Source: Leifsonia sp. AG29
GTDB lineage: Bacteria; Actinomycetota; Actinomycetes; Actinomycetales; Microbacteriaceae
Length of the DNA stretch: 64,000 bases
Reading direction: 5' to 3'
Assembly (NCBI RefSeq): GCF_009765225.1
Contig: NZ_VMSF01000001.1
Span: 2,790,001 to 2,854,000, forward strand
Every line of letters starts with the position of its first letter. Position 1 is the first letter of the stretch. Shown piece after piece: positions 7,834 through 16,511 of this stretch. Under the pieces are notes generated by a model. That model worked only from the letters and a program-made list of their open reading frames with translations. It had not been told where the DNA came from and did not search any database. The position numbers were made by a program, and so were the translations under genes.

Positions 7834-8499
7834 TCAGTTCTCGGCGCGCGACTCGGCGCGGGACCGCCGGCGCATCGCCACGAGCCGGATGAGGAGGGGC
7901 ACGACCGAGATGACGACGATCCCGATCAGCACGAGGTCGAGGTACGACGAGACGAACTGCGCCACCCCGGGGACCTGGCCGAGTCCGTAACCGATCAGCA
8001 CGACCGCGGTGGCCCAGATCGCGGCGCCGACGATGTTGTAGACGGTGAAGTGCAGCCAGCGCATCTTCCCGACGCCCGCCGCGACCGGCGCGAGCGTGCG
8101 GATCACGGCGATGAACCGGGCGATCATGACCGCTGCGCCGCCGAAGCGGTCGAAGAAGCCCTGCGTGCGCGCGACGCTCGCGCGGCTGAAGAGGCCCGCC
8201 TCCTTGCGTTCGAACACGGCGGGACCGGCGCGGCGCCCGATCACGTAGCCCACCTGATCCCCCAGCGCCGCGGCGATGACGACGGCGACGATGATCAGCC
8301 ACAGCGGCTGCGGGAACGCGCCCGTCAGGGCGAGGACACCCGTGAAGAACAAGAGGGTGTCGCCCGGCAGGAAGAAGCCGACCAGCAGCCCCGTCTCGAC
8401 GAACACGGCAGCACAGACGGCGAGCAGCGCCCACGGGCCGGCTGCCTGAATGAGTCCTTGCGGGTCGAGGAACCCGAGATGCGCGATCACTCGCGTCAC
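7834..8499 (-). CDS. DedA-family membrane protein
   Basis: A 221-residue multi-helix protein with DedA (SNARE-associated/VTT) signatures: FVETGLLVGFFLPGDTLLF near residue 35-53, the GDQVGYVIGR motif and ARFIAVIRTLAPVAAG, whose Arg residues are essential in studied homologues. DedA proteins act in lipid carrier (undecaprenyl phosphate or phospholipid) recycling and envelope homeostasis. It starts at GTG 8499 with a GGAGGAGG ribosome site. It is transcribed alone, downstream of the ABC transporter terminator. Confidence 0.92.
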   Translation of the reverse strand: MTRVIAHLGFLDPQGLIQAAGPWALLAVCAAVFVETGLLVGFFLPGDTLLFFTGVLALTGAFPQPLWLIIVAVVIAAALGDQVGYVIGRRAGPAVFERKEAGLFSRASVARTQGFFDRFGGAAVMIARFIAVIRTLAPVAAGVGKMRWLHFTVYNIVGAAIWATAVVLIGYGLGQVPGVAQFVSSYLDLVLIGIVVISVVPLLIRLVAMRRRSRAESRAEN

Positions 8500-8550
8500 C
8501 GTACGCCTCCTCCCTGGCAGCCCGAGTCGGGGGATGGAGCGGCGGCGGCA

Positions 8551-8585
8551 CGCCGGCCCGCCAGAGGTCGTCTGGCGGGCCGGCG
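8551..8585 (-). terminator. Strong intrinsic-type hairpin after ABC operon
   Basis: A perfect 15-bp stem (CGCCGGCCCGCCAGA and its complement) with a 5-nt loop lies 26 bp past the substrate-binding-protein stop. There is no clear U-tract, which is common for GC-rich actinobacterial terminators. Confidence 0.7.
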
Positions 8586-8611
8586 GGGTGCTCAGCGGAG
8601 CGGCGGCGGGG

Positions 8612-9706
8612 TCAGCCGTCCGCGCCGGCCGGCGTCGTCGTGGTCTTGAAGCCCTCGAGCTTGTTCGCGGCCTCGGCGTACTTGTTGGTGAACGTGTCGG
8701 AGATCTTCACCTTGGAGGTGTCGACGCCGATCGTCTTCTCCATCTCGAAGATGGTCTTCGGGCCGCCGGCGGGCATGATGCCATCCGGCAGGAACTGGCC
8801 CTTGTCAGTGGTCAGCCCGTCGATGTACTGCTGCTTGCTGATCGTGCTGTTCTGCACGAAGTCCTGCGGCAGCTTGTTCGCGATGTCGGCGGCGGAGTGC
8901 GTGTTGATCCAGTGCATCGTCGCGACGAGGGCGTCGACGACCTTCTGCGCGGTTTCCGGGTTCTTCTTGACCCAGTCGGCGCGGGCGAGGAGGCCGGCAG
9001 CCGGCCATGCTCCGCCGAGGGCCTTGGTCGCGCCCTTCGTGCTGGCCAGGTCGATCGCCGAGGTGGCGAGCTTCTGCGTGGTGAGCGCCCCGACGGTCGG
9101 CTGCGTCGTCATCACGCAGTCAGCGGTGCCGCGCTGGATCGCCGCGATGGCGGTCGAGCCCGCGTGGACGGCCACGGTGTTGTACTGCTTCTTGTCGACA
9201 CCCGCCTTCGCCGCGATGAACTGGGTGAGCTCGTCGGTGCCCGAGCCGAGGTCGGTGACCCCCATGTTCTTGCCCTTGAAGTCGGCGCCCGAGCTCACCC
9301 CGGCCTTCGGGTTGCACATCACGCGCTCGCCGGGCGCGCCCGAGAGCTGCACCAGGTTGATGACGTCCTTGCCCTTGGACTGGAAGTCGACGGTGTGCAC
9401 GTACCAGGCGCCCGCGAGGTCGACCTGCCCGGACGCCATCGCGTCCTCGGCTCCGACGCCGCCGTTCTGCTCGGTCGAGAGCTCCATGGTGACGCCGTAC
9501 TTCTTGTAGTAACCGAGCTGCTGAGCCAGCTGGTACGGGAGGTAGATCTGCTTGTCGATGCCGCCGACCATCATCTTGACGGTGGGCATCGGGCCGGAGC
9601 TGCTGCCTCCGGCGGCTGCGGTGCCGCCTCCACCGCCGCTGCAGGCCGCGAGGCTCAGGGCCACGAGTCCCGCTGCCGCGAGGGCACCGATGCTGCGCTT
9701 GTTCAT
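8612..9706 (-). CDS. ABC transporter substrate-binding lipoprotein (NMT1/SsuA-like)
   Basis: A 364-residue precursor with a lipoprotein signal (ALSLAACSGG, lipobox Cys at about 22) followed by a Gly/Ser linker and a periplasmic-binding fold of the NMT1/SsuA/TauA class. Characteristic are the DKQIYLPYQLAQQLGYYKKYGV opening, the GADFKGKNMGVTDLGSGTDEL domain-crossover region and the KNPETAQKVVDALVATMHW helix. Family members bind nitrate, sulfonates, taurine or thiamine precursors; the ligand here cannot be assigned. Start ATG 9706 has an AAAGGAAA ribosome site. It is the last gene of the ATPase-permease-SBP operon, with the permease stop 68 bp away. Confidence 0.88.
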   Translation of the reverse strand: MNKRSIGALAAAGLVALSLAACSGGGGGTAAAGGSSSGPMPTVKMMVGGIDKQIYLPYQLAQQLGYYKKYGVTMELSTEQNGGVGAEDAMASGQVDLAGAWYVHTVDFQSKGKDVINLVQLSGAPGERVMCNPKAGVSSGADFKGKNMGVTDLGSGTDELTQFIAAKAGVDKKQYNTVAVHAGSTAIAAIQRGTADCVMTTQPTVGALTTQKLATSAIDLASTKGATKALGGAWPAAGLLARADWVKKNPETAQKVVDALVATMHWINTHSAADIANKLPQDFVQNSTISKQQYIDGLTTDKGQFLPDGIMPAGGPKTIFEMEKTIGVDTSKVKISDTFTNKYAEAANKLEGFKTTTTPAGADG

Positions 9707-9774
9707 GGGGGTGTTTCCTTTCGTCGTGCCGGACGGGCCGGCGGTCTGCTTCGTTGCAGGACAGGTGGGGTGGG

Positions 9775-10695
9775 TCAGATCGCCTGGGCCTCGGAGCGGC
9801 TCGGCGGCCGCCACTTGAGGAGGGACTTCTCCAGCAGGGTGATGAGGTACTCGGCCGCCAGGGTGACGACGGCCACGATGACCATGCAGGCGAAGACCGT
9901 GTTCGGGTCGAAGTTGCCCTGGGCCTGGCTGATGATGAGGCCGACGCCGTGCTGGGCGCCGAGCACCTCGGCCACGAGCGCGCCGATGATCGCGAACCCG
10001 AAGGCCGTGTGGAGGCTCGCGATGATCCACGTCATGGCCGACGGGATGGTCACGTGGCGCGCCACCTGGAACGGCGAGGCGCCGAGGACCCGGACGTTGG
10101 CCACCAGGTTCTGGTCGACCTCCCTCACGCCCTGGAAGGCGTTGAAGAAGACGACGAAGAACACGAGCACGGCGGCCAGCAGCACCTTCGGGAAGACGCC
10201 GAGACCGAACGCCACGATGAAGATCGAGCCGAGCACGATGCGGGGGATCGAGTTGACGATCTTGATGTAGGGGCCGAAGACGTTCGCCAGGTAACGGTTC
10301 GAGCCGAGCACGATGCCGAAGACGACGCCGGTGACCGTTCCGAGCAGGAAGCCGAGGAACGCCTCCTGGACCGTGATCCAGAGGTTCTCCCAGATCGTGC
10401 CGAACGCGGTGCCCTGCGTGAACAGGTGCACCAGGCTGTCCCAGATCCCGGAGGGCTGGCCGTAGAAGAACTTGTCGACCCACCCGGCGGCCGTGAACCA
10501 CTGCCAGCCGCCGATGACGATGATGGCGAGCACGATCCGGCCGGTCCACACCCAGGCGGTCCGGCGGCTGTGGGCCCGTCTGCCCGCCGCCTGGAGATCG
10601 AGCTGCCGCTCGGCTGTGCTCGCCGCGGGCGCCGTCGTCTGGCCGAGGGTGTTCTCTGTCTTGTCGGTGTTCTCTGTCATCGCCATGGTGGTCAC
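9775..10695 (-). CDS. ABC transporter permease (SsuC/TauC-like)
   Basis: A ~306-residue inner-membrane permease. After a ~45-residue polar N-terminus it has six hydrophobic helices, with the BPD_transp_1 cytoplasmic coupling loop FQVARHVTIPSAMTWIIASLHTAFG (the EAA-type loop that contacts the ATPase) and the AEVLGAQHGVGLIISQAQGNF segment typical of SsuC/TauC. I chose GTG 10695 because it overlaps the ATPase stop (GTGA). ATGs at 10686 and 10680 are alternatives. Confidence 0.88.
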   Translation of the reverse strand: MTTMAMTENTDKTENTLGQTTAPAASTAERQLDLQAAGRRAHSRRTAWVWTGRIVLAIIVIGGWQWFTAAGWVDKFFYGQPSGIWDSLVHLFTQGTAFGTIWENLWITVQEAFLGFLLGTVTGVVFGIVLGSNRYLANVFGPYIKIVNSIPRIVLGSIFIVAFGLGVFPKVLLAAVLVFFVVFFNAFQGVREVDQNLVANVRVLGASPFQVARHVTIPSAMTWIIASLHTAFGFAIIGALVAEVLGAQHGVGLIISQAQGNFDPNTVFACMVIVAVVTLAAEYLITLLEKSLLKWRPPSRSEAQAI

Positions 10696-11546
10696 GCCGC
10701 CGCTCCTGCCGTCTGCTCGTAGGCGCGGGTCACTTCGTCGCGCAGCGACTCCCAGATGCGCCCCTGGATCTCGAGGAAGCGCTCCTCGTGGCGGATCTCC
10801 TGCACGTCGCCGCGCGGGCGGGGCAGGTCGACGTCGAAGACGTCCTTCACGGTGCCCGGGCTGCTCGTCATGATGACGACGCGGTCCGACAGCGCGACGG
10901 CCTCGTCGAGGTCGTGGGTGATGAACAGCACGGAGGGGCGCAGCTCCTCCCACAGCTGCAGCAGCTCGGTCTGCATGATCGCCTTCGTCTGAACGTCGAG
11001 CGCGCCGAACGGCTCGTCCATGAGGAGGATGCGCGGGTTGTTGATCAGGGCCGCGGCCATGGCCACGCGCTTCCGCATGCCGCCCGAGAGCTGGTGCGGG
11101 TAGCGGTCCTCGAACCCGGCCAGGCCGACGCGGCGCAGCCAGTCGCGGGCCAGGGCCGTCGCCTCCTTCTTCGGGGTGCCGAGCAGGATCGGCCCGATCA
11201 TCACGTTGGCGAGCACCGTCTTCCAGGGGAAGAGCGAGTCGGCCTGGAACATGTAGCTCACGCCCGACGTCACCCCGTCGACGATCCGTCCGCCGACGCT
11301 GACCGAGCCGGCGCTCGGGCGCTCGAGCCCGGACACCTGCGCCAGCGTGGTGGACTTGCCGCAGCCCGTCGGGCCGACGATCGCGCAGAACTGGCCCGGC
11401 TCGACCGTGACGGTCACATCCTGGATCGCCGTGAACGTGTCGCCGCGCGGGGTGAGGAAGCGTTTCGTCAAGCCGACGATGTCGATGCGGGCCGATCCGT
11501 CGGAGCTCTGGGCTCCGGCGGCACCGCCGTGTCTTTGTGCACTCAT
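10692..11546 (-). CDS. ABC transporter ATP-binding protein (SsuB/TauB-like)
   Basis: A 284-residue ATPase with Walker A GPTGCGKST, Q-loop region YMFQADSLFPWKTV, signature LSGGM, Walker B ILLMDEPFGALD and switch His in ITHDLDEAV. The FPWKTVLANV and C-terminal PRPRGDVQEIR segments place it in the nitrate/sulfonate/taurine group. First gene of the operon, starting at ATG 11546 with AGAGAGG upstream. It is divergent from the CitA-like kinase gene, with a 162-bp shared intergenic region, so the two-component system may control this transporter. Confidence 0.92.
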   Translation of the reverse strand: MSAQRHGGAAGAQSSDGSARIDIVGLTKRFLTPRGDTFTAIQDVTVTVEPGQFCAIVGPTGCGKSTTLAQVSGLERPSAGSVSVGGRIVDGVTSGVSYMFQADSLFPWKTVLANVMIGPILLGTPKKEATALARDWLRRVGLAGFEDRYPHQLSGGMRKRVAMAAALINNPRILLMDEPFGALDVQTKAIMQTELLQLWEELRPSVLFITHDLDEAVALSDRVVIMTSSPGTVKDVFDVDLPRPRGDVQEIRHEERFLEIQGRIWESLRDEVTRAYEQTAGAAA

Positions 11547-11695
11547 CTGCAAGACCTCTCTGTCTTCGTGCCTGTGGAGGTTGATGCTCGCCGAGCCGCA
11601 CCTGCCGTGTCTCGCTTCTGCCCTATTCGCCCGGTTCTGTGCGTTGCGGAAGGTTTTGGGCGTTCTGCGCGGGCGCCTTTCCCGGCCCCGGATGG

Positions 11696-11701
11696 GACAA
11701 T
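11696..11701 (+). promoter_or_regulatory. -10 box (GACAAT) of sensor kinase gene
   Basis: GACAAT ends 7 nt before the ATG at 11709. No ribosome binding site is visible, so a leaderless transcript is likely. Confidence 0.35.
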
Positions 11702-11708
11702 CGCTGTG

Positions 11709-13313
11709 ATGCGACGACGGATCAAGCGACTCTCGAGCCAGATACTGCTGGCTCAGCTCGTGATCCTCACTGCCTCCATGGCGATCGGTTTCGCCCTGTT
11801 CGCGCAGACCGCGCGCAGCAACCTCGACGCCGACTACCAGGCTCGCGCCGCGGCCATCGCGCAGACGTTCGCGGGCATCCCGGCGATCCAGACCTGCATC
11901 AGCACCGGCGGCCCGGACTGCGCCGCCACCGTGCAGAACCTCGCGTCGCAGACGGCGAATCGGACCGGCGCGGCCTACGTCGTCACCATCGACAGGAACC
12001 GGATCCGGCACTCGCACCCGAATCCCGCTCTGATCGGCAAGCAGGTGTCGGAGCCGCTCGTCGCTCAGGACGGCCGGGTGCACCTGGGCATCAACTCCGG
12101 CTCCACGGGTGTCACGGCCGCCGCGCGCGTCCCCCTGTTCGCACCCGCCTCGACCACCATCGTCGGTGAGGTCTCGGTGGGCATCCGCGAGAGCTCGGTC
12201 TCCCGCGAACTGCTCGCGCAACTCCCTTCCTACGCCGTGTGGTTCGCGCTGGTCCTCGCCATCGGCACGCTCGCCTCCTTCGGTCTCGCCAGCCTTCTGA
12301 AGCGGCGCACCTTCGGGCTCGAACTCGACGAGATCGCGCGCCTGCTGCAGGAGCGCGAGGCGACCCTCCACGGGATCCGGGAGGGGGTCATCGCCATCGA
12401 CCCGGCCGGCCGCATCACGGTGGTGAACGACGAGGCGCAGCGCCTCCTGCGCCTGCCGGAGGGCGCCCGCGGGCGCTACCTCGAGGACGTCCTCGTCGCG
12501 ACGCCCGTGCGCGACGCCCTCAGCGGCACGACGGCCGTCAAGGACGCCATCGTCGTCACCGACGACGACGTCCTCGTGGTCAACCGGATGCCCGTCACGC
12601 TCGCCGGGCGCCCGCACGGCGCCGTGGTGACCCTCCAAGACCGCACCGAGGTGACGGGCCTGACCCGCGAGCTCGACGGCGAGCGCAGCTTCACCGAGTC
12701 GATCCGGGCGCAGCAGCACGAGTTCGCCAACCGGATGCACGCGGTGTCCGGCCTACTGGAGCTCGGCCGCATCGAGGAGGCGAAGCAGTACCTCGACGAG
12801 ATCCGGGGCACGACCGCCGACCTCGACTCGACCCTCCGCACCCACATCGGCGCGCCGATGATCGTCGGGCTGCTGCTCGGCAAGGCCGCCGAGGCGAACG
12901 AGCGCGGCATCGAGCTCGTGATCTCGCCCGACACCGATCTCGGGGAGGCGCCGGGCCGGGTCCAGGCGCTCACAACGGTGCTCGGCAACCTCATCGACAA
13001 CGCGTTCGACGCCCTCGCCACCACGCCCGGTGCGAGGCGCGTCACGGTGAGCGTGATCGAATCCTCGGACGCCATCACCGTCCGGGTGAGCGACAACGGC
13101 CCGGGGGTGCCGAACGGCGACCTCCCCCGGATCTTCGAGAACGGCTACACCACGAAGCACGGCTCGCTCGAGCGCCACAGCGGCCTCGGGCTGTCGCTCG
13201 TGCACCGCACCGTCACGAAGCTGGGCGGGACGATCTCGGTCTCCTGCGACCACGGCGCCACGTTCGAGGTCGTGCTCCCCCGGGTGCCCACGGCGGCGGA
13301 GGCGGTGCGATGA
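11709..13313 (+). CDS. CitA/DcuS-family sensor histidine kinase
   Basis: A 534-residue membrane kinase: TM1 (about 12-32), an extracytoplasmic PAS-like sensor with the R-x-x-HSHPNPALIGK motif (about 99-111) seen in citrate/dicarboxylate sensors, TM2 (about 175-197), a cytoplasmic PAS domain (about 205-315), the SpoOB-type dimerisation helix with phospho-accepting His337 (AQQHEFANRMHAVSGLLELG), and an HATPase domain with NLIDNAFDAL and SDNGPGVP/ GLGLSLV boxes. It senses a small organic acid (inferred from the family) and phosphorylates the coupled regulator at 13310. A GTG directly before the ATG is an alternative start. Confidence 0.9.
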   Translation: MRRRIKRLSSQILLAQLVILTASMAIGFALFAQTARSNLDADYQARAAAIAQTFAGIPAIQTCISTGGPDCAATVQNLASQTANRTGAAYVVTIDRNRIRHSHPNPALIGKQVSEPLVAQDGRVHLGINSGSTGVTAAARVPLFAPASTTIVGEVSVGIRESSVSRELLAQLPSYAVWFALVLAIGTLASFGLASLLKRRTFGLELDEIARLLQEREATLHGIREGVIAIDPAGRITVVNDEAQRLLRLPEGARGRYLEDVLVATPVRDALSGTTAVKDAIVVTDDDVLVVNRMPVTLAGRPHGAVVTLQDRTEVTGLTRELDGERSFTESIRAQQHEFANRMHAVSGLLELGRIEEAKQYLDEIRGTTADLDSTLRTHIGAPMIVGLLLGKAAEANERGIELVISPDTDLGEAPGRVQALTTVLGNLIDNAFDALATTPGARRVTVSVIESSDAITVRVSDNGPGVPNGDLPRIFENGYTTKHGSLERHSGLGLSLVHRTVTKLGGTISVSCDHGATFEVVLPRVPTAAEAVR

Positions 13314-13999
13314 GCGACGAGCTGTCGGTGCTCGTGGTCGACGACGACTTCCGGGTCGCGAGCGTGCACGAGGGTTTCGTGGAGGCGACGCCGGGCTTCA
13401 CGGTCGCCGGGAAGGCGCACACCGGGGCCGAGGCGCTCCGGCTGGCGGCGTCCCTCCACCCGGACCTCGTGCTCATGGACGTGTACCTCCCCGACGAGGA
13501 CGGCCTCGACGTGGTCCGCTCCCTGCTGGCCGAGCCGGCGCCTCCCGCCGTCATCGTCATCTCGGCGGCGAACGACGTCGCGACGGTGCGGCGGGCTGTC
13601 CAGCTCGGGGCCCTCCACTACCTGGTCAAGCCGTTCGGGTTCTCGGAGCTCGCGCAGCGGCTCACGGCCTACCGGGAGGCTCAGGAGGGGCTCGCCGGGT
13701 TCCCCGCCGAGGCGACTCAGCAGGACATCGACCGGTTCTTCGAGCTGCTCCGGCCCGGTTCGTCGGCGCCTCCCGACACGCTGAGGAGACTCGCCCCGAC
13801 CCTGCAGGCCGTCTTCGACGCCGTGGCGGCGAGCGCCGCGAGCGTCTCCGCGAGCGAGGTCGCCACGACGATCGGGGTGAGCCGGACGACGGCGCAGCGC
13901 GCGCTGACGCAGCTGGAGCAGAGCGAGGTGCTGCGCCTCGAGCTGCGGTACGGCTCGACCGGGCGGCCCGAGCACCGGTACGCCGTGAGGCGCCGCTGA
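13310..13999 (+). CDS. CitB/DcuR-family response regulator
   Basis: A 229-residue regulator with an N-terminal receiver domain: acidic pocket DDD at 11-13, phospho-acceptor Asp57 (LVLMDVYLPDEDG), conserved Lys107 (LVKPF). The C-terminus (about 165-229) is a helix-turn-helix (SASEVATTIGVSRTTAQRALTQLEQ) of the type found in CitB/MalR/DcuR regulators. Its start overlaps the kinase stop (ATGA), showing translational coupling. Likely targets are its own operon and the divergent ABC transporter (inferred from position). Confidence 0.92.
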   Translation: MSDELSVLVVDDDFRVASVHEGFVEATPGFTVAGKAHTGAEALRLAASLHPDLVLMDVYLPDEDGLDVVRSLLAEPAPPAVIVISAANDVATVRRAVQLGALHYLVKPFGFSELAQRLTAYREAQEGLAGFPAEATQQDIDRFFELLRPGSSAPPDTLRRLAPTLQAVFDAVAASAASVSASEVATTIGVSRTTAQRALTQLEQSEVLRLELRYGSTGRPEHRYAVRRR

Positions 14000-14105
14000 G
14001 CCCGGGCGGCTCCCTCCGCGATCGTCCCTCCCGATTGCCCCCTGCCCCGCGCGCACAACCCGGCGCTAGCATCCGCTTGCGGTGCGACGACACGGGAGGT
14101 GCGGC

Positions 14106-15758
14106 ATGGCGAATCGGTGGGGTGCTGTGACCGTCCTGGGGGCGGCGCAGTTCGTGATGGTGCTCGACAGCACGGTGATGAACGTGTCGATCTCGACCGT
14201 CGTCGACGACCTCCACACGACGATCGCCGCCATGCAGACGACGATCACGTTCTACACGCTGACGATGGCGGCATTCATGCTGCTGGGCGCGAAGCTCGGC
14301 GACGTGTGGGGGCGCAAACGCGCGCTCGTGATCGGCGCGATCGTCTACGCCATCGGCTCCGGGACCACGGCGATCAGCCCGAACATCGTGATCCTGTTCA
14401 TCGGCTGGTCGGTCGTGGAGGGGCTGGGCGCGGTCCTCGTGATCCCGGCCATCGCCGCGCTCATCGCCGACAACTACGAGGGGCGGGCGCGCGTGACCGC
14501 GTTCGCCGTGATCGGCGCGGCCTCGGGGGTCGCGGTCGCCGTCGGGCCCCTCATCGGCGGGTTCCTGACGACCTACGCGAGCTGGCGGTACGTCTTCGCC
14601 GGCGAGGTGGTCGTCATGGCGATCGTCCTCATCTTCAGCTTCCTCGTGGGCGACCATGGCGGCCGCACCCCGATCCGCATCGACGCGCTGTCCGTGCTGC
14701 TCTCGGCGGCCGGGCTCGTGCTCGTGGTCTTCGCGCTGCTGCAGGCGAAGACCTGGGGCTGGATCCTCCCGTCCGGCGGTGCGCCGTTCACCATCCTCGG
14801 GCTGTCGCCCGTGCCCTTCCTCATCGCTCTGGGAGTGCTGCTGCTCTGGCTGTTCTTCGACCGCCAGCGCCGGCTCGTCGCCTCCGGACGCCCTCCCCTC
14901 CTCGATGTGAGCCTGCTCCACCTCAGCCGGCTCCGGGCCGGGGTGGGGAGCCTGGGCGTCCAGTACACGGTGACGGCCGGCCTGTTCTTCATCATCCCGA
15001 TCTACCTCCAGCTCACCCTCGGCCTCAACGCTCTCGAGACGGGGCTCAAGATCTTCCCGCTGTCGGTGTCGCTCGTGCTGTTCTCGATCGCGGGGACGGT
15101 GCTCACGAGGTGGCTGTCGGCGCGGGTGATCGTGCGGATCGGCCAGCTCGTCCTCGTCGCCTCCTCGCTCCTCCTCGTCGGCTCCGTCGATCCCGAGCTC
15201 AAGAGCGCGCTCTTCGCTGTCGGGATGTTCTTCTCGGGCGCGGCCCTCGGGCTGATGGCCTCCCAGCTCGGCAACGTGACGATGTCCGCCGTCGGGGAGT
15301 CCAAGCTCAGCGAGGCCGGCGGCATCCAGGGCGTGTTCCAGAACCTCGGCTCCTCGCTCGGCACCGCCCTGATCGGCTCGGTGCTGATCGCCAGCCTCTC
15401 CAGCGGGTTCGCGACGGCCGTCGCCTCCAGCTCGCTGTCCGAGAGCGTGAAATCGTCGGTCGCCTCCCAGACCGAGGGAGGGATCACGCCCGTGGCCGTC
15501 TCCGACGTCCCCGAGATCGCCCAGAAGGCGGGCCTCAACGAGGAGGACTCGAAGACGCTCGCCTCCCTGTACGAGCAGGCGCAGCTGGACTCGATCCAGC
15601 TCTCGCTGGCCGCCCTGGCGATCATCTCGTGCGCCTCCCTGTTCTTCTCGCGCAACCTGCCGAGGGAGGTGCTGGGCCGCACCAAGACGCCTGCCGCGTC
15701 GGAAGATACTCCGCCGTCGCGTCGCCGCCAGAAAGTGCCCCGGACGACCGGCCGGTAG
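14106..15758 (+). CDS. MFS transporter, DHA2 (14-TM) drug exporter
   Basis: A 550-residue protein with about 14 hydrophobic helices. The first helix carries the DHA2 motif FVMVLDSTVMNVSISTV, and the loop LGAKLGDVWGRKRALVIG is MFS motif A. Family members export drugs or dyes by proton antiport. The C-terminal region has a long extracytoplasmic loop (residues ~430-490) before the last helix, then a basic tail. Start ATG 14106 is preceded by GGGAGGTG. Not obviously linked to the two-component system upstream (106-bp gap with a TAGCAT box). Confidence 0.9.
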   Translation: MANRWGAVTVLGAAQFVMVLDSTVMNVSISTVVDDLHTTIAAMQTTITFYTLTMAAFMLLGAKLGDVWGRKRALVIGAIVYAIGSGTTAISPNIVILFIGWSVVEGLGAVLVIPAIAALIADNYEGRARVTAFAVIGAASGVAVAVGPLIGGFLTTYASWRYVFAGEVVVMAIVLIFSFLVGDHGGRTPIRIDALSVLLSAAGLVLVVFALLQAKTWGWILPSGGAPFTILGLSPVPFLIALGVLLLWLFFDRQRRLVASGRPPLLDVSLLHLSRLRAGVGSLGVQYTVTAGLFFIIPIYLQLTLGLNALETGLKIFPLSVSLVLFSIAGTVLTRWLSARVIVRIGQLVLVASSLLLVGSVDPELKSALFAVGMFFSGAALGLMASQLGNVTMSAVGESKLSEAGGIQGVFQNLGSSLGTALIGSVLIASLSSGFATAVASSSLSESVKSSVASQTEGGITPVAVSDVPEIAQKAGLNEEDSKTLASLYEQAQLDSIQLSLAALAIISCASLFFSRNLPREVLGRTKTPAASEDTPPSRRRQKVPRTTGR

Positions 15759-15848
15759 GATGGCGTGGGCGGGTCCCGGCTGTTGTCGGGTCTCACCTCG
15801 TGCGGGAAGGCCATGGCCGGCCGGCACGCGGAGTGACGAGGAGAGCGG

Positions 15849-16094
15849 ATGCCCAATCGCGGTGCCTGGTGGTGCGTGCTCGGCTTCGCGACGGCTGTCG
15901 CCCTCGTCTCCTGCGGACTCTTCTGGGCGCCGGGCGTCGATCACGGGCTGGCGACGGCGAAGGGCATGCCGACCTCCCAGCTGAGCCGTCACGAGTGGTT
16001 CGACCTCGCCGTCGCCGTCGCCGCGGCCGCCCTCGCCGTGTTCGCGGTCGTCCGGCTCTCGCTCACGCGACCCTCCCGGGTGAAGGCCTCCTGA
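15849..16094 (+). CDS. Small two-helix membrane protein
   Basis: An 81-residue protein with two hydrophobic helices (WCVLGFATAVALVSCGLFWA and FDLAVAVAAAALAVFAVVRLSL) joined by a short polar loop, and a basic C-terminus. A GAGGAG ribosome site lies 5 nt before ATG 15849. No family recognised; likely a conserved actinobacterial membrane protein of unknown function. Confidence 0.7.
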   Translation: MPNRGAWWCVLGFATAVALVSCGLFWAPGVDHGLATAKGMPTSQLSRHEWFDLAVAVAAAALAVFAVVRLSLTRPSRVKAS

Positions 16095-16152
16095 GAGGTC
16101 CCCGAGAGTTCTCACCACGAACGTCGCACGTTTTCAAGCCCCGCGTGAGCGC

Positions 16153-16181
16153 TTGACCGCGGGCGGCACCGGGGGTCAGAT
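16153..16181 (+). promoter_or_regulatory. Promoter TTGACC-N17-TCAGAT of small hydrophobic protein
   Basis: The -35 TTGACC (16153-16158) and -10 TCAGAT (16176-16181) have ideal 17-bp spacing, and the ATG at 16188 follows 6 nt later. This is the best consensus vegetative promoter seen in the window. Confidence 0.6.
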
Positions 16182-16187
16182 GGCTGC

Positions 16188-16346
16188 ATGATTGCACTCA
16201 TCGTCATCCTGCTCGTGATCTGGGCCGTGCTGGCCATCCTGGGGTTCGCCATCAAGGGCCTCATCTGGCTGGCGATCCTGGGGATCGTCTTCTTCATCAT
16301 CACCGCCATCGTCGGCTGGATGCGCCGCGGTGCGAGCCGCACCTGA
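16188..16346 (+). CDS. Very small hydrophobic membrane protein (52 aa)
   Basis: A 52-residue protein that is almost entirely hydrophobic: MIALIVILLVIWAVLAILG forms one helix and LIWLAILGIVFFIITAIVGW a second, ending in a basic RRGASRT tail. Short hydrophobic proteins of this kind are common in actinobacteria; function unknown. Evidence that it is real: good codon use (third-position GC), a near-consensus promoter 6 nt upstream giving a leaderless message, and a hairpin terminator 15 bp after the stop, making a complete stand-alone unit. Confidence 0.7.
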   Translation: MIALIVILLVIWAVLAILGFAIKGLIWLAILGIVFFIITAIVGWMRRGASRT

Positions 16347-16360
16347 TCCGCTGACCGAGA

Positions 16361-16405
16361 CACGACCGCGGCTACGTCCCTTCCGGGGGCGCGGCCGCGG
16401 TTGTG
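16361..16405 (+). terminator. Hairpin terminator after 52-aa protein gene
   Basis: Arms 16361-16372 and 16394-16405 (CACGACCGCGGC / GCCGCGGTTGTG) pair over 12 bp with one G-T wobble around a 21-nt loop. Confidence 0.5.
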
Positions 16406-16511
16406 CGTTCAGCGGCCGTCGTGCGGTGAGCGCCGATCGAGCAGCCGGACCGCTGAATCCGATCGCCCGGAGTCGTTGGACAACAGCGGGTGACAGGGCG
16501 AAGGTGGAGGC

